A stretch of 64,000 bases of DNA from Steroidobacter denitrificans (GTDB lineage Bacteria > Pseudomonadota > Gammaproteobacteria > Steroidobacterales > Steroidobacteraceae): the NCBI RefSeq assembly GCF_001579945.1, contig NZ_CP011971.1, positions 3,036,030 through 3,100,029 of the forward strand, written 5' to 3'. Under the pieces are notes generated by a model. The model was given only the letters and a program-made list of their open reading frames with translations. It did not search any database and had not been told where the DNA came from. The translations under genes and the position numbers were made by a program. Shown in pieces: positions 38,256 through 49,095 of the stretch; within the stretch, counting starts at the first letter, position 1; every line of letters begins with the position of its first letter.

Positions 38256-38588
38256 ATGGCTTCAGCGAACCCGGTAGTGGGGAATTGGTATCGGCGCAGC
38301 GACGGCGTTTCGTGCGAAATCGTAGCGATCGATCGCGATGACGGCACGATCGAGGTACAGCACTTCGATGGTACGGTGGAAGAATTCGACTTGGAATCCT
38401 GGGACGAACAGGAATTCGAAGCGGGGTACCCTCCAGAGGATTGGATCGCCTCGGTGGACGTCGAGCCGGAAGATTTTGACAATGATCGGGAGGTCAGCGC
38501 AGCGAGTCAGTGGATCGACCCTTTGACGAGCCTGGACCGCTCCGAAGCCTCCGGCTATTCGGAGTGGCCGGCGCACGGCGATATGTAG
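38256..38588 (+). CDS. Small acidic conserved protein (possibly DUF6763)
   Basis: This 110-residue soluble acidic protein begins ANPVVGNWYRRSDGVSCEIVAIDRDDGTIEVQHFDGTVEEFDLESW, a pattern I associate with the small DUF6763 family of gammaproteobacteria; the name is tentative. Residues past 70 are low in conservation. It stands alone between trmB and the convergent ampG. The 251 bp before it show no feature. Confidence 0.6.
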   Translation: MASANPVVGNWYRRSDGVSCEIVAIDRDDGTIEVQHFDGTVEEFDLESWDEQEFEAGYPPEDWIASVDVEPEDFDNDREVSAASQWIDPLTSLDRSEASGYSEWPAHGDM

Positions 38589-38607
38589 CTTTTTGCTCTG
38601 TCGCCGC

Positions 38608-40014
38608 TCATGCGGTGGCTTCCATGCCGCGTCGCCATCCCAGGCCGCTCGGTGCCTTGTGCCACAGCCAGATGATCAGAAGCAGCGCAGGCAGACTCAG
38701 TAACGAGGTATAGATAAAAAACATCGGATACCCGAAGTGATCCACGAAGGCGCCGGACAAGCCCATCAGCATCTTGCCGGGCAGCGCATACAGTGATGAA
38801 AACAACGCATACTGGGTGGCGGTATAGGTGGCGCTGGTCAAGCTCGACAGATACGCCATGAAAGCTGTTCCCGCGATGGCCATGGCAAAATTGTCGCTGC
38901 TCACGATCAGCGCCAGTGCGGCAGGACTGGGTTGGTCGATGAATGCCAGTACCATGAAAGCCAGGTTCGTCACCACGGTCAGCACCAGGCCCAGTGTCAG
39001 CGAACGCAGTGCGCCGAGCCTCGCCACCAGTACCCCTGCCGCCAGCACCCCGATGATGGTCGCGAAGGAACTGAAAAATTTCGCTACCGCGGCAATCTGC
39101 TTCAAGCTGTAGCCCAGATCCAGATAGAATGGATTGGCCATTACGCCCATGGTGAAATCCGTCAACCGGTAGGTGCACACCAGCGCTAGTATCAACACCG
39201 CCAACGATTTACCGAAACGCGTGACGAAATCGACGAAGGGGCAGACCACCGCCGCGATGAACCAGGCGCCTGCGCTGCGTAACCCGTCCGGCCAGTGCGC
39301 CTTGTCGGTTACAAAATCGATGACCCGTTGTTCCTGTTCGAGAACGGCGCCCCGCGCGGACTGCGGCGGCTCGTCCACGATGAAGGTGGTCACAATACCG
39401 ATCAGCGCAAAACCCGCCATGCTGAGATAGGCAGTGCCCCAGCCCGCATCGGCCGCGATCCACAGCGCCAGGGCACTGCCGACGATGATCGCCACGCGAT
39501 AGCCGAGCTGGTAGCCGGCCGCCAGGGCGCCCTGCTGGGCAACAGGCGCCGACTCGATGCGCCAGGCATCCAGGGCGATGTCCTGGGTGGCCGAAGAGAA
39601 CGCCAGCAGCAAGGCGGCCGCTATGATGGCGCCCAGTCCGCCACCCACCGGATCGCTCACCGCCAGCTGCGCCAGCGCCACGACAATGCCGATCTGTCCC
39701 AGCAGCATCCAGCTGCGCCGTCTGCCGAGCCAGCGCGTCAGGCCGGCGATGGCCACCCGGTCGACGATCGGCGCCCAGAAGAATTTCAGACTGTAGATGA
39801 GACCCACCCAGGACAGCATCCCGATCGTCGTGCGCTCGATGCCTACGTCGCGCAGCCATGCCGAGAGTGTCGAAAACACCAGCATGAACGGCAAGCCGGC
39901 GGAAAACCCCAGGAACAGCATCGCCAGCACCTTGGGCTCGCGATAGACCTGTATCGCCTTCCACCATCCGGTCGACGGCGAATCCGCCTCAGCAGCGCCC
40001 GCGGAAGCCTTCAA
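38608..40014 (-). CDS. ampG: AmpG-family muropeptide permease (MFS)
   Basis: This 468-residue inner-membrane protein has about 14 helices. The start reads [34 protein letters not shown] and the early loop [12 protein letters not shown], both typical of AmpG, which imports anhydromuropeptides for cell-wall recycling. Length is within the family range. It is divergent from pyrE. Confidence 0.88.
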   Translation of the reverse strand: MKASAGAAEADSPSTGWWKAIQVYREPKVLAMLFLGFSAGLPFMLVFSTLSAWLRDVGIERTTIGMLSWVGLIYSLKFFWAPIVDRVAIAGLTRWLGRRRSWMLLGQIGIVVALAQLAVSDPVGGGLGAIIAAALLLAFSSATQDIALDAWRIESAPVAQQGALAAGYQLGYRVAIIVGSALALWIAADAGWGTAYLSMAGFALIGIVTTFIVDEPPQSARGAVLEQEQRVIDFVTDKAHWPDGLRSAGAWFIAAVVCPFVDFVTRFGKSLAVLILALVCTYRLTDFTMGVMANPFYLDLGYSLKQIAAVAKFFSSFATIIGVLAAGVLVARLGALRSLTLGLVLTVVTNLAFMVLAFIDQPSPAALALIVSSDNFAMAIAGTAFMAYLSSLTSATYTATQYALFSSLYALPGKMLMGLSGAFVDHFGYPMFFIYTSLLSLPALLLIIWLWHKAPSGLGWRRGMEATA

Positions 40015-40196
40015 GAATTGCAGTCCGTGATAGGCGGAGCATGGACCGAGCGGTCTACCACGCTATGGCGATCCGGCAAGCCGGCCTCAGCAGCGACGAG
40101 GATAAGAACAGGCATCGACACATTATAGAAGGGATCGGACAAGAGAGGCTGTCCTGCACTACCATTGCCGCCATCCTGATCATCCTCTCATCGCCT

Positions 40197-40823
40197 ATGT
40201 CCTCATTCATCGATCTGTGCCTGCAACTTGGCGTCTTGCGTTTCGGCGAGTTCAGGCTCAAATCCGGGCGTGTCAGTCCTTATTTTTTCAATGCCGGCTT
40301 GTTCAATACCGGCCATGCACTGGCGGAACTCGGCCGCGCCTACGCACGGGCGATCCAGAATTCCGGCCTGGCCTTCGATCTGTTGTTCGGGCCGGCGTAC
40401 AAAGGCATTCCGCTGGTATCGAGCACCGCGATCGCGCTCGCCGATCACTACGGCCGCGATCTGCCTTGGTCGTTCAACCGCAAGGAAACCAAGGATCATG
40501 GGGAGGGCGGCAGCATCGTCGGTACGGCCCTGCAGGGCCGCATCCTGATCATCGACGACGTGATCACTGCCGGCACGGCGATCCGGGAATCGGTGGAAAT
40601 CATCCGCGCCGCCGGCGCGGATCCGGTCGGCGTCGTGCTGGCGTTCGATCGTCAGGAACGCGGGCAGGGCCGCCGCTCCGCGGTCCAGGAAGTCGAGCAG
40701 GATCTGGGCATGCCCGTCACCAGCATCATCAAGCTCGCGGACCTGATATCCTGGATGGAAACGGCGGGGGATGCGGCTGCGCTGGCGGCACTGCGGCGCT
40801 ACCGTAAGGATCATGGGGTGTGA
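40197..40823 (+). CDS. pyrE: Orotate phosphoribosyltransferase PyrE
   Basis: This 208-residue enzyme has the PRPP-binding motif [14 protein letters not shown] near residues 118-131 and catalytic Lys region [13 protein letters not shown]. It makes OMP from orotate and PRPP in pyrimidine synthesis. ATG 40197 is chosen since the conserved N-terminus [16 protein letters not shown] follows at once. It overlaps the next gene's upstream GTG. Confidence 0.93.
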   Translation: MSSFIDLCLQLGVLRFGEFRLKSGRVSPYFFNAGLFNTGHALAELGRAYARAIQNSGLAFDLLFGPAYKGIPLVSSTAIALADHYGRDLPWSFNRKETKDHGEGGSIVGTALQGRILIIDDVITAGTAIRESVEIIRAAGADPVGVVLAFDRQERGQGRRSAVQEVEQDLGMPVTSIIKLADLISWMETAGDAAALAALRRYRKDHGV

Positions 40824-40837
40824 TCGAAGTCTTACCG

Positions 40838-41491
40838 ATGCATTGGATTCGCACATTCACGATTTTCGCCATCGTGCTGCCCGGCGCGGCGCTCCACGCG
40901 GCGCAAGGTGCCGGCGGCTCGTCCCGTGGGGCTTACTATCGTTGCAAGGATGCCAGCGGACAGACACATTACGGCGACAGCATGCCGCAGCGCTGTCGCG
41001 GGCTCGATACGGAAGTGCTCAACGAGAACGGCATCATTATCCGCGTGATCGAAGGGGAGCAGACACGCCTCGCCCGGCAGACTCGCGAAATGGCTGAAGC
41101 CAAGGCTCGCAAGGAACGTGAAGCAAGCTTGCAGCGCGATCGCAACTTGCTCGAAACCTACCTTGGCGTGGAGGACATCGAGCGCCTGCGTGATCAGCGC
41201 CTCGAGCTGCTGACCGGACAATACCGCGTCACCGAACAAAACATCGCCAACCTGCGTGAACGCCAAAAACGCCTCGAAGGCCAGATCGCACGCTTTCGAC
41301 CCTACAGCGGCAACGACAAGGCGCCGCCGCTACCGGACCACCTTGCCGAGGAAATGGTGAATACGGTCAAAAGCCTGGATGTCTACTTGCAATCCCTGGA
41401 CAGGAACCGCCAGGAACAAGATGAGGTCAGAGCTGCTTTCGCAGCGGACATCAAACGCTTCAAGGAGCTGAAAGGGTTGCCGCAAAAGTAG
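40838..41491 (+). CDS. DUF4124-containing exported protein
   Basis: This 217-residue protein has a signal peptide (MHWIRTFTIFAIVLPGAALHA), the DUF4124 beta segment YYRCKDASGQTHYGDSMPQRC, and then a long coiled-coil-forming helical region. Function is unknown. The GTG at 40820, overlapping the pyrE stop, is an alternative start; ATG 40838 gives a better signal peptide. Confidence 0.75.
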   Translation: MHWIRTFTIFAIVLPGAALHAAQGAGGSSRGAYYRCKDASGQTHYGDSMPQRCRGLDTEVLNENGIIIRVIEGEQTRLARQTREMAEAKARKEREASLQRDRNLLETYLGVEDIERLRDQRLELLTGQYRVTEQNIANLRERQKRLEGQIARFRPYSGNDKAPPLPDHLAEEMVNTVKSLDVYLQSLDRNRQEQDEVRAAFAADIKRFKELKGLPQK

Positions 41492-41624
41492 GGCTGCCGC
41501 AATCAAAGACCACGCCCGCCGGAGAGTGTCGAGAGACACCCTCGAATCAAGACGGAGCCTGCGGCGAATTCCGTGCGCATCGCCACCGGATCCACGACAA
41601 TGGGCCTCGAATTCCGGCGGATCC

Positions 41625-42194
41625 TCAGCGACGTCCGGAACTGCCGAACCCCCCGCTGCCGCGCTGTGTCGCAGCAAACTCCTCGACGACTTCAAACTCG
41701 ACCTGCACCACGGGTACGACGACAAGTTGTGCGATCCGCTCGCCCGGCTCCACGATGAAGCTTGTCTGGCCGCGATTCCAGCAAGATACGAATACCTGGC
41801 CTTGATAGTCCGAATCGATCAGCCCGACCAGATTGCCCAGTACGATGCCGTGTTTGTGCCCCAGTCCCGAACGCGGCAGAACGATTGCCGCATAACCTGG
41901 ATCGTCGAGATGAATCGCGATTCCGGAAGGGATCAACTGAGTATCGCCAGGCCTGAGTTCCAGCGGTGCTTCCAGGCAGGCGCGCAAGTCCATGCCCGCG
42001 GAACCCGCTGTAGCGCGCTGCGGCAGGGGAAAATCGCGGCCGATGCGCGGATCGAGTATCCGGACCTGCAACCGGCGGCGCCTGTCTATGGTGCCCTTGG
42101 TGGTGCCCTTGGCCGACGCCTCGCCCGCCGATATATCGGCGAGTGTCACTGCGCCAGGCATGGCGGCCGAGGAAGCGGTGCCGTCAGCTGCCAT
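41625..42194 (-). CDS. dut: Deoxyuridine triphosphatase Dut
   Basis: This 189-residue enzyme has all five dUTPase motifs: [46 protein letters not shown] and [10 protein letters not shown]. It hydrolyses dUTP to dUMP. An N-terminal extension of about 40 residues precedes the normal start of the fold (LQVRILDPR); no ATG lies nearer. It overlaps the coaBC end by 11 bp, the common coaBC-dut arrangement. Confidence 0.92.
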   Translation of the reverse strand: MAADGTASSAAMPGAVTLADISAGEASAKGTTKGTIDRRRRLQVRILDPRIGRDFPLPQRATAGSAGMDLRACLEAPLELRPGDTQLIPSGIAIHLDDPGYAAIVLPRSGLGHKHGIVLGNLVGLIDSDYQGQVFVSCWNRGQTSFIVEPGERIAQLVVVPVVQVEFEVVEEFAATQRGSGGFGSSGRR

Positions 42195-43461
42195 GGGGAG
42201 TCGACTCTGTTTTATCTGGATCGCCGCCCAGGGAGGCTGCGCCCGCCCGAGCATGGAAACGCTCGGCGATCACCTCGACCAACTGACGTGCCAGCGCAGC
42301 CTTGCTGTTGAACGCCAGTTCGCGCTTGCCGTCGCGCCAGTACACAGTCAGCGCATTATCGTCCCGGTCGAAGGCCAGTCCCTCACCGACGCGGTTGGCG
42401 GCGATCATATCCAGGTTTTTGCCTGCAAGTTTGGCCAGGGCATTGCGCTCGACATGCTCGGTTTCCGCGGCGAATCCGACCAGGAAGGGACGGGAGGGCA
42501 GGCGCGAAACGGTACCCAGCACGTCCGGTGCACGCATCAAGGCCAGCGTCATGGTGTCGGAGGTTTTCTTGATTTTCTGTGGAGCAATTTCGATCATCCG
42601 ATAATCGGATACGGCGGCGGCGGCAATGAGGATATCGGCGTTGCCCACCGCACCGGAACCTGCCAGGGCGGTCTGAACCGCCGCAAGCATTTGCTCTGCG
42701 CTTTCCACCTCCAGCCGCTCCACGCCCAAGGGTACGGGAATCTGCACCGGTCCGCTGATCAGCATGACGTCGGCACCGGCTTCCCGGGCAGCGGCCGCCA
42801 CCGCATATCCCATTTTTCCGGAACTGCGGTTGCTGATGAAGCGCACCGGATCGATCTTTTCCCGGGTCGGCCCGGCTGTTACCACCACCCTCAATCCCCG
42901 CAACACCCCCGATTCACGTCGCGGTACGAACACTTCCTCGGCGATCAGTGCCGGCTCGAGCATGCGTCCAGCCCCCACTTCGCCGCAAGCCTGCACGCCG
43001 CTGGCCGGCCCCAGAATACGGATACCGCGCTGTTTCAACAGTTGGACATTGGCCTGCGTGGCAGGATTCGCCCACATCTGGCGATTCATGGCCGGCGCCA
43101 AAATGATCGGTGCCGTCGTGGCCAGACAAAGCGTGGTCAACAGATCTGCGGCGAAACCGTGCGCCAGTCGCGCCATGAACTCCGCCGTAGCCGGCGCGAC
43201 CAGGATCTCATCGGCCCAGCGTGCCAGTTCGATATGCCCCATGGCGGCCTCGCCGGCTTCGTCCCAGAGATCGGTGCGCACCGGGCGCCCCGACACCGCC
43301 TGAAAGGTCAGCGGCCCCACGAACTCCCGCGCGCCCCGCGTCATCACCACCTGGATTTCTTCCGCGCCTCGCTCGAACAGGCGACGCACAAGGTCCGGGC
43401 TCTTGTAGGCGGCGATTCCGCCAGTCACACCAAGCAGGATTTTTCGCGGCTGGGCACTCAT
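42184..43461 (-). CDS. coaBC: CoaBC phosphopantothenoylcysteine decarboxylase/synthetase
   Basis: This 425-residue bifunctional enzyme has the N-terminal flavin decarboxylase ([18 protein letters not shown]; catalytic His in [25 protein letters not shown]; Cys flap in [13 protein letters not shown]) and the C-terminal synthetase ([32 protein letters not shown]). It performs two steps of coenzyme A synthesis. Its start codon lies inside a long inverted repeat (43452-43493). Confidence 0.93.
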   Translation of the reverse strand: MSAQPRKILLGVTGGIAAYKSPDLVRRLFERGAEEIQVVMTRGAREFVGPLTFQAVSGRPVRTDLWDEAGEAAMGHIELARWADEILVAPATAEFMARLAHGFAADLLTTLCLATTAPIILAPAMNRQMWANPATQANVQLLKQRGIRILGPASGVQACGEVGAGRMLEPALIAEEVFVPRRESGVLRGLRVVVTAGPTREKIDPVRFISNRSSGKMGYAVAAAAREAGADVMLISGPVQIPVPLGVERLEVESAEQMLAAVQTALAGSGAVGNADILIAAAAVSDYRMIEIAPQKIKKTSDTMTLALMRAPDVLGTVSRLPSRPFLVGFAAETEHVERNALAKLAGKNLDMIAANRVGEGLAFDRDDNALTVYWRDGKRELAFNSKAALARQLVEVIAERFHARAGAASLGGDPDKTESTPHGS

Positions 43462-43493
43462 GAGATGCGATTATGAGCATCTCATGAGTGCCC
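43452..43493. repeat. 17-bp perfect inverted repeat over the coaBC start
   Basis: GGGCACTCATGAGATGC (43452-43468) is the exact reverse complement of 43477-43493, with an 8-base loop. In the coaBC message the start codon lies in the 3' arm, so the hairpin would bury it. The stem is unusually long and perfect for an intergenic region. No T-run follows, so it is not a terminator. Confidence 0.88.
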
Positions 43494-43732
43494 GGTAAAC
43501 AGTGGTTGCAAATACCGCCATCCCGGACCGGCATCCTCCCCCACCCTATCGCCTCCTCCTGCGCGCTGCCGAGGTTAAAACGGCATCGGCCTGATCATGC
43601 CGCTTGAACCATCCAGCGATTCGGCGAAGTTCCGCAATCCGGTGCAAATCTACGCAAACACGCACTTATTCAGCAGGATTGGCGCTCCCAACTCATCCAT
43701 AATGCACTTCAGCCAGGCTCAAGGAGAGCCCT

Positions 43733-44407
43733 ATGTCGATTCGACAATGGCCACACGGCGATCGCCCCCGGGAAAAGCTCCTGAACCTGGGTCCGGCAAG
43801 ACTGAGCGAAGCGGAACTGTTGGCAATCCTGCTGCGCACGGGGATCCGGGGCCGCAGTGTCCTCGATATCGCCCGCGGCCTGCTGATGGAATTCGGCTCG
43901 CTGCGCGGGCTGCTGACCGCCCGCCAGGAGCAGCTATGTGCATTGCCTGGGCTGGGAGTCATCGGTTACGTCACCCTGCAGGCCGCCCTGGAACTCGCTC
44001 GACGCCACTATCAGGAGCTCATGCAGACCGGATCCGCCCTCGAGAACCCGCAGATGACCCGGGAATTCGTCCGCGTGCGCCTGCGCGACCTGCCCCACGA
44101 AGTATTCTGCTGCCTGTATCTGGACAACCGCTGTCGCGTCATCGGCTTCGAAGAGCTGTTTCGAGGCACGATCGACGGCGCCAGCGTCCATCCCAGAGAG
44201 GTCGTCAAACACGCTCTGAGCCGCAACGCGGCCAGTGTCATTCTGGCGCACAACCATCCTTCCGGTCAGGCGCTGCCCAGCCGCGCCGACGAACTCATCA
44301 CCCGCCGCCTCAAGGAAGCCCTGGCGCTGGTCGATATCAAGGTATTGGACCACCTGGTCGTCGGCGACGGCGTCTGCGAATCCTTCGCCGAGCGAGGGCT
44401 GATCTGA
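43733..44407 (+). CDS. radC: RadC/YicR-family JAB domain protein
   Basis: This 224-residue protein has an N-terminal helix-hairpin-helix (LSEAELLAILLRTGI; LCALPGLGVIGYVTLQAA) and the C-terminal metalloprotease-like JAB fold (HNHPSGQALPS; Glu in FEELFRGTIDGASVHPREV). Its role in DNA repair is uncertain. AAGGAGAG precedes the ATG. It lies upstream of rpmB, a conserved order. Confidence 0.9.
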   Translation: MSIRQWPHGDRPREKLLNLGPARLSEAELLAILLRTGIRGRSVLDIARGLLMEFGSLRGLLTARQEQLCALPGLGVIGYVTLQAALELARRHYQELMQTGSALENPQMTREFVRVRLRDLPHEVFCCLYLDNRCRVIGFEELFRGTIDGASVHPREVVKHALSRNAASVILAHNHPSGQALPSRADELITRRLKEALALVDIKVLDHLVVGDGVCESFAERGLI

Positions 44408-44418
44408 GCTGATCCGAG

Positions 44419-44447
44419 TTGCTCCCAGGCGGCCACGCTGGTATAAA
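44419..44447 (+). promoter_or_regulatory. Sigma-70 promoter of rpmB-rpmG
   Basis: TTGCTC (44419-44424), a 17-bp spacer and TATAAA (44442-44447) form a good housekeeping promoter about 75 bp ahead of rpmB. Confidence 0.7.
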
Positions 44448-44523
44448 GCGCGATTCATTATAGGTTCGTTCCGGCCTGGGCTGCGTCGTCCGCGCGCCCC
44501 CCGGACTCCCGAAGGAATTCGTC

Positions 44524-44760
44524 ATGTCCAAAGTCTGTCAGATCACCGGCAAACGGCCGATGACCGGCAACACCGTGTCGCACGCCAACAATCATCGACG
44601 CCGCCGTTTCCTGCCCAATCTGCATGTGCAGCGCTTCTGGGTGGAGAGCGAACGCCGTTTCGTGAGCCTGCGGGTATCCGCAAACGGCCTGCGCACGATC
44701 GAGAAAAACGGTATCGATGCGGTCCTGGCGAAGCTGCGCGCCAACGGCACCAAGGTCTGA
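44524..44760 (+). CDS. rpmB: 50S ribosomal protein L28
   Basis: This 78-residue basic protein begins [22 protein letters not shown] and ends [18 protein letters not shown], as in bacterial L28. GAAGGA precedes the ATG. It is cotranscribed with rpmG, 37 nt downstream. Confidence 0.95.
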   Translation: MSKVCQITGKRPMTGNTVSHANNHRRRRFLPNLHVQRFWVESERRFVSLRVSANGLRTIEKNGIDAVLAKLRANGTKV

Positions 44761-44797
44761 GTGACCGAGCTGACCGACTCTCGAGGAGCATCAAGCC

Positions 44798-44953
44798 ATG
44801 CGTGAAAAGATCAAGCTCGTCTCCACCGCCGGTACCGGCCATTTCTATACGACCACCAAGAACAAGCGCCTCCATCCCGACAAGATGGAAGTCCGCAAGT
44901 TCGATCCCAAGGTCCGCAAGCACGTGGCCTACAAGGAAGCGAAGATCAAATAA
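44798..44953 (+). CDS. rpmG: 50S ribosomal protein L33
   Basis: This 51-residue protein starts [20 protein letters not shown] and ends [10 protein letters not shown], the standard L33 sequence. It lacks the paired CxxC zinc ribbon, so it is the zinc-independent form. GAGGAG lies 9 bp upstream of the ATG. Followed by mutM. Confidence 0.95.
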   Translation: MREKIKLVSTAGTGHFYTTTKNKRLHPDKMEVRKFDPKVRKHVAYKEAKIK

Positions 44954-45026
44954 CACCTCCCCGGAGAGAGGATAATGGCGGCAGGAATGCAGATTCCCGC
45001 GGCCAGGCGGCCATTATCGAATCCCC

Positions 45027-45842
45027 ATGCCCGAACTTCCCGAGGTCGAAACCGCCCGGCGCGGAATCGCACCGTCCGTTTTGGGACGCCGTCTGGAGCG
45101 GATACTGGTACGCGAACCTCGCCTGCGCTGGCCGGTATCGGCCGCGTTGCCGCAGCTGGCCGCCGGCCAGCAGATATGCGATCTGCGGCGCCGCGCAAAG
45201 TATCTGATCTTCGACCTGGAGCGCGGCAGCCTACTCCTGCATCTGGGCATGTCGGGAACTCTACGGCTGCTGCCCCACGACATTGCACCGGTGGCGCATG
45301 ATCATGTCGACATCGTCCTCGATTCTGGCCTGTGCTTGCGCTTCAACGATCCGCGCCGCTTCGGCAGCCTGCTATGGACCGCTGAAGATCCCCTCACCCA
45401 TACCCTGTTGCGGCAATTGGCGCCGGAACCCTTGGACGAAGTCTTCGACGGGGCTTACCTGACGCGGGTCGCAAAAGGCCGGCGCGTAGCCATCAAGCAA
45501 TTGTTGATGAATAGCCGACTGGTCGTGGGCGTAGGGAACATCTATGCCAGCGAAGCTTTGTTTCGTGCCGGCATCCGGCCGCTTCGCGCTGCCGGCCGGA
45601 TTACACATGCGCAATTCGACGCGCTGGCCGCGGCCATCAAGGAGGTGCTGCACGAGGCCATCCGCGCCGGTGGCACGACACTGCGCGATTTCTTCGATCC
45701 CGAGGGGCTCCCGGGTTATTTCAAACAGGCGCTGTATGTCTACGGACGCGGCGGAGAACCTTGCCGCATCTGTAAAAAACCGATCAGACAGATCGTTCAG
45801 AGCGGACGCTCCACCTATTTCTGTCCCGGCTGCCAGCACTGA
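45027..45842 (+). CDS. mutM: Formamidopyrimidine-DNA glycosylase Fpg/MutM
   Basis: This 271-residue repair enzyme has the catalytic N-terminus PELPEVET (nucleophile Pro2), Lys in RRRAKYLIF, the helix-two-turn-helix region MNSRLVVGVGNIYASEALFRAGI and a C-terminal zinc finger CRICKKPI...CPGC. It removes 8-oxoguanine from DNA. Normal length; it follows rpmG as in many proteobacteria. Confidence 0.95.
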   Translation: MPELPEVETARRGIAPSVLGRRLERILVREPRLRWPVSAALPQLAAGQQICDLRRRAKYLIFDLERGSLLLHLGMSGTLRLLPHDIAPVAHDHVDIVLDSGLCLRFNDPRRFGSLLWTAEDPLTHTLLRQLAPEPLDEVFDGAYLTRVAKGRRVAIKQLLMNSRLVVGVGNIYASEALFRAGIRPLRAAGRITHAQFDALAAAIKEVLHEAIRAGGTTLRDFFDPEGLPGYFKQALYVYGRGGEPCRICKKPIRQIVQSGRSTYFCPGCQH

Positions 45843-45878
45843 ACCTTCCCGCGGCAGCGAGGTGACGTCGCCGGCGCC

Positions 45879-47669
45879 TCAATAGACCACGCCGACTCCG
45901 ACACCCCGGGGATCGGACACCGCCCGGACGGCTCCACTGGCATAGTCCCAGGTAACGATCTGCATGTTGCCCGGCTGGCGCGATTCGCGAATCGTATGGC
46001 CGTAGCGCTGCAAGACTTTCCTCTCCTCCTCGCTCAACGCACCCGGCTCGAACGACAGAACGTCGGGCTGGTACTGATGATGATAACGGCCCCTCTTGAC
46101 GAACTCTTGCGCCGGTACGCCGTCCAGCCAGTCCAGGGTGGCAAGCAGCACCATGCCCATGATGAAACTACCCCCCGGCGTCCCCAGGATCATCAAGCCG
46201 TCGGACTTCTCGACAAACGTCGGTGTCATGCTCGACAGCGGCCGCTTCCCCGGCTCGATCGCGTTCGCTGCCGATCCCAGCAAGCGAAAGCCGTTGGGGA
46301 CACCGGGCTTGGCGACGAAGTCATCCATTTCATTGTTCAACATGACGCCCGTTCCCGGCACCATCAATCCCGAACCGAAAAAGAAATTGATCGACATCGT
46401 GCCCGCGACCCGGTTGCCCTCGGCATCCAGGATCGAGAAATGCGTCGTCTGGCGGCCCAGCCCGGCCGCGTTGATGCTCGGTAAAGCGTCACTCGGCGTC
46501 GCCCGGTCCATGCGAATGGAAGCGCGCTGCCCGGCAGCATAAAAGGGATGAATGAGTTGCCGGGTGGGCACCGGTACGAAATCCGGGTCTGCCAGGTATT
46601 CGGCACGATCCCGGTGGACTCGCCGCATCGCCTCGACGATCAAATGCTTGCGTGTGGCGCCGTCGAGTTTTCCCAAGTCATAGCCCGACAGAATGTTCAG
46701 CGCGTCGATCAACCCCACACCACCCGAGGACGGCGGCGGCGCGGAGACGATGCGTGCGCCGTGATAATCGCCATACAGAGGCTGGCGCTCCTTCACCTGA
46801 TACTCGGCCAGGTCGGCCAGCGTCCAGAGACCACCGAGCGCCTGCACCCCCTCGACCAGACGCCGCGCCACCTCGCCCCGGTAGAAGCCATCCGCCCCGC
46901 GCTCGGCGAGTGTGCGCAAGGTACGCTCCAGGTCCGGCTGACGAATGACCGCGCCCTCCGCCGGTACTTCGCCGTCCGACAGGAATACGGCCGCTGCCGC
47001 ACCCGCTTCGAAAATCGTCCGCTTCGCCTCGATACCGCCGCGCAAGCGGGCATTCAACGCGAAGCCCTTATGCGCCAACCGGATCGCCGGCTGCAGACTG
47101 GCCGCGAGACCAAGCCGGCCGTAGCATTCGGCCAGATATGCAAAGCCGGCCGGCTCGCCCGGGATGCCGGCGGCCAATGCAGTGGTGGTGGATCGCCCGC
47201 TCGCCACCTCGCCTCGTTCATCCAGAAACATGTCGCGCGTGGCGGCGCCAGGTGCCACCTCACGGGCATCGATCAGAATCTGCATCCCGTCGGCGGCGCG
47301 GTGCAACAGCCAGAATGCCCCGCCGCCCAGCCCGGAACTGCTGGGCTCCACGACCGCCAGCGCGGCGCTGACGGCCACCGCCGCGTCGAAGGCATTGCCG
47401 CCCTCACGCAGAATCTCCAGTCCCGCCTGCGTGGCCAATTCATGCGCACTGGCGATCGCCGCCTTGCCCGGTATTCGCGCAGGAATTCCCGGCCGACCGG
47501 CCGGGCCCGCCTCATCACGGAGGATCGGCGTCGCTGCGGCCGCTGCCGTGACCGGCATCTGCCTCGCCTGATCCGCGGCGGAACTTGGACCACACTGGGC
47601 CGCCTGTACCGAAGTCGGTACCAGTATCGACAGAACGATCAACGACAGGATTCGGCAAACCTGCGACAT
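45879..47669 (-). CDS. ggt: Gamma-glutamyltransferase
   Basis: This periplasmic enzyme of about 596 residues has a signal peptide (ILSLIVLSILVPTSVQA), the N-terminal segment SAHELATQAGLEILREGGNAFDAAVA and the autoprocessing site GRQTTHFSILDAEGN, where Thr becomes the catalytic N-terminus of the small subunit. PLSSMTPTFV and GTPGGS complete it. It hydrolyses glutathione and other gamma-glutamyl compounds. The start 47669 has GGAG upstream; an in-frame ATG at 47699 would add ten residues and nearly touch coaD. Confidence 0.92.
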   Translation of the reverse strand: MSQVCRILSLIVLSILVPTSVQAAQCGPSSAADQARQMPVTAAAAATPILRDEAGPAGRPGIPARIPGKAAIASAHELATQAGLEILREGGNAFDAAVAVSAALAVVEPSSSGLGGGAFWLLHRAADGMQILIDAREVAPGAATRDMFLDERGEVASGRSTTTALAAGIPGEPAGFAYLAECYGRLGLAASLQPAIRLAHKGFALNARLRGGIEAKRTIFEAGAAAAVFLSDGEVPAEGAVIRQPDLERTLRTLAERGADGFYRGEVARRLVEGVQALGGLWTLADLAEYQVKERQPLYGDYHGARIVSAPPPSSGGVGLIDALNILSGYDLGKLDGATRKHLIVEAMRRVHRDRAEYLADPDFVPVPTRQLIHPFYAAGQRASIRMDRATPSDALPSINAAGLGRQTTHFSILDAEGNRVAGTMSINFFFGSGLMVPGTGVMLNNEMDDFVAKPGVPNGFRLLGSAANAIEPGKRPLSSMTPTFVEKSDGLMILGTPGGSFIMGMVLLATLDWLDGVPAQEFVKRGRYHHQYQPDVLSFEPGALSEEERKVLQRYGHTIRESRQPGNMQIVTWDYASGAVRAVSDPRGVGVGVVY

Positions 47670-47701
47670 CTGCTCCGCTTGGCGATTCGCGCGCCGCATT
47701 T

Positions 47702-48196
47702 CTAGCGCTCGACGCGGCGCGCCGCCCAGGCGCGCCGCAGGGCGGCCTCCACGCTCGGATGCACAAATTGGGCGACATCTCCGCCTAAACTGGCGATTTC
47801 CCGCACCAACGTCGAGGAAATGAAATTGAACTGCGGCGCCGGCGTCAAAAAGACATAGTCCACCTGGTTGGTAAGATGCCGGCTCATGGTCGCGAGCTGA
47901 AATTCGAATTCGAAATCGGACACGGCCCGCAGCCCCCGCACGACCACACCGAGGTTGTGCTGACGAGCAAAGTCGACCGTCAATCCCGTATATCCAGTGA
48001 TCTGCACGTTCGGCAGGTCGGCCAGCACTTCGCTCACCAGTTGCACGCGTTCATCCAGGGAAAACAAGGGCGCCTTGCCCGGATTCGCAGCTATCGCGAC
48101 GACTACCCGATCGAAAATCCCGCTTGCACGCCGCACCAAGTCGTAATGGCCGTTGGTGATGGGATCGAAGGTGCCTGGGTACATGGCGCCGGTCAT
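47702..48196 (-). CDS. coaD: Phosphopantetheine adenylyltransferase CoaD
   Basis: This 164-residue enzyme has the nucleotidyltransferase motif [10 protein letters not shown] near residues 8-17 and ISSTLVREI near 128-136. It makes dephospho-CoA. The ATG overlaps the rsmD stop (ATGA), the common rsmD-coaD pair. The ORF upstream of the ATG is a shadow of rsmD. Confidence 0.94.
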   Translation of the reverse strand: MTGAMYPGTFDPITNGHYDLVRRASGIFDRVVVAIAANPGKAPLFSLDERVQLVSEVLADLPNVQITGYTGLTVDFARQHNLGVVVRGLRAVSDFEFEFQLATMSRHLTNQVDYVFLTPAPQFNFISSTLVREIASLGGDVAQFVHPSVEAALRRAWAARRVER

Positions 48197-48903
48197 GACG
48201 TAACCTCGCGAGAGTTGGAAATCCGGCCCGTTCGCGGCAGGCCCGTTCGCAGTAAATGATAGCTGACTTGACCGGCGCGCCGGCTGCGATACATCTGCCA
48301 GGAAGGCGGTGGCAGCAAGGGCGTACCCTCCGCACATTCGATGTAGATCCAGGCCTGCGGTGCCAGCCAGCCCTGCATCAGCAGGCCGCACACCTCCGGC
48401 AAGGCTGCCGATTCGAATGGCGGGTCCAGGAACACGATATCGAAGGGCCGCGGTGCACGCCGCAGAAAACGACCGGCATTTTCCACATGGACCGAAGCCT
48501 GTGTGCACTCCAGTCCTTGCAAGGTATCGCGTAGATATCGCCCGATGCGCACCTCGCGATCGACGAAACACACGTGCGCCGCACCTCGCGATAGCGCCTC
48601 GAAACCCAGGGCGCCGCTGCCGGCGAACAGATCCAGACAGGACGCACCCACAATATGAGGCTGCAGCCAGTTGAACAAGGTTTCGCGCACCCGGTCGGGC
48701 GATGGACGGATGACCTGGATCGCCGGGAAGTCCAGGCGCCGGCCGCGCCAGCGGCCGCCGATGATGCGTAATTGATACGCCTCCTTGACGGCCTGCCGCT
48801 GCGCGCCGGGAACGCGACGCGTGGTTTTTTTTTCATCCACCGTACTGCCGGCCTTGCGGCTACCGGCTCTTTCGGCGCCTCTCTTGAGAGTCGGATGTAC
48901 CAT
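48193..48903 (-). CDS. rsmD: 16S rRNA (guanine966-N2)-methyltransferase RsmD
   Basis: This 236-residue enzyme has the RsmD start [15 protein letters not shown], the SAM-binding loop [18 protein letters not shown] and the catalytic [10 protein letters not shown]. The first 45 residues are a basic variable extension. ATG 48903 was chosen; an in-frame ATG 14 codons earlier is possible. Confidence 0.92.
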   Translation of the reverse strand: MVHPTLKRGAERAGSRKAGSTVDEKKTTRRVPGAQRQAVKEAYQLRIIGGRWRGRRLDFPAIQVIRPSPDRVRETLFNWLQPHIVGASCLDLFAGSGALGFEALSRGAAHVCFVDREVRIGRYLRDTLQGLECTQASVHVENAGRFLRRAPRPFDIVFLDPPFESAALPEVCGLLMQGWLAPQAWIYIECAEGTPLLPPPSWQMYRSRRAGQVSYHLLRTGLPRTGRISNSREVTS

Positions 48904-49095
48904 GCCATGATCATAAAGGAGGATGGTGCGGAATGATCGTGGCATGCTGCTAGAATCGCCCTCGCCCGCAGATCCTCCCTACGCTCGCAAGCGCCTCCGC
49001 CGTCCTCGTGAGACCGCGCGCGGCAGGTATGAGCGAACGAACGCCGCGCTTCGTCGCGATGCGCATCTGCAACCTATGCTGCCGGATGAATTCGG

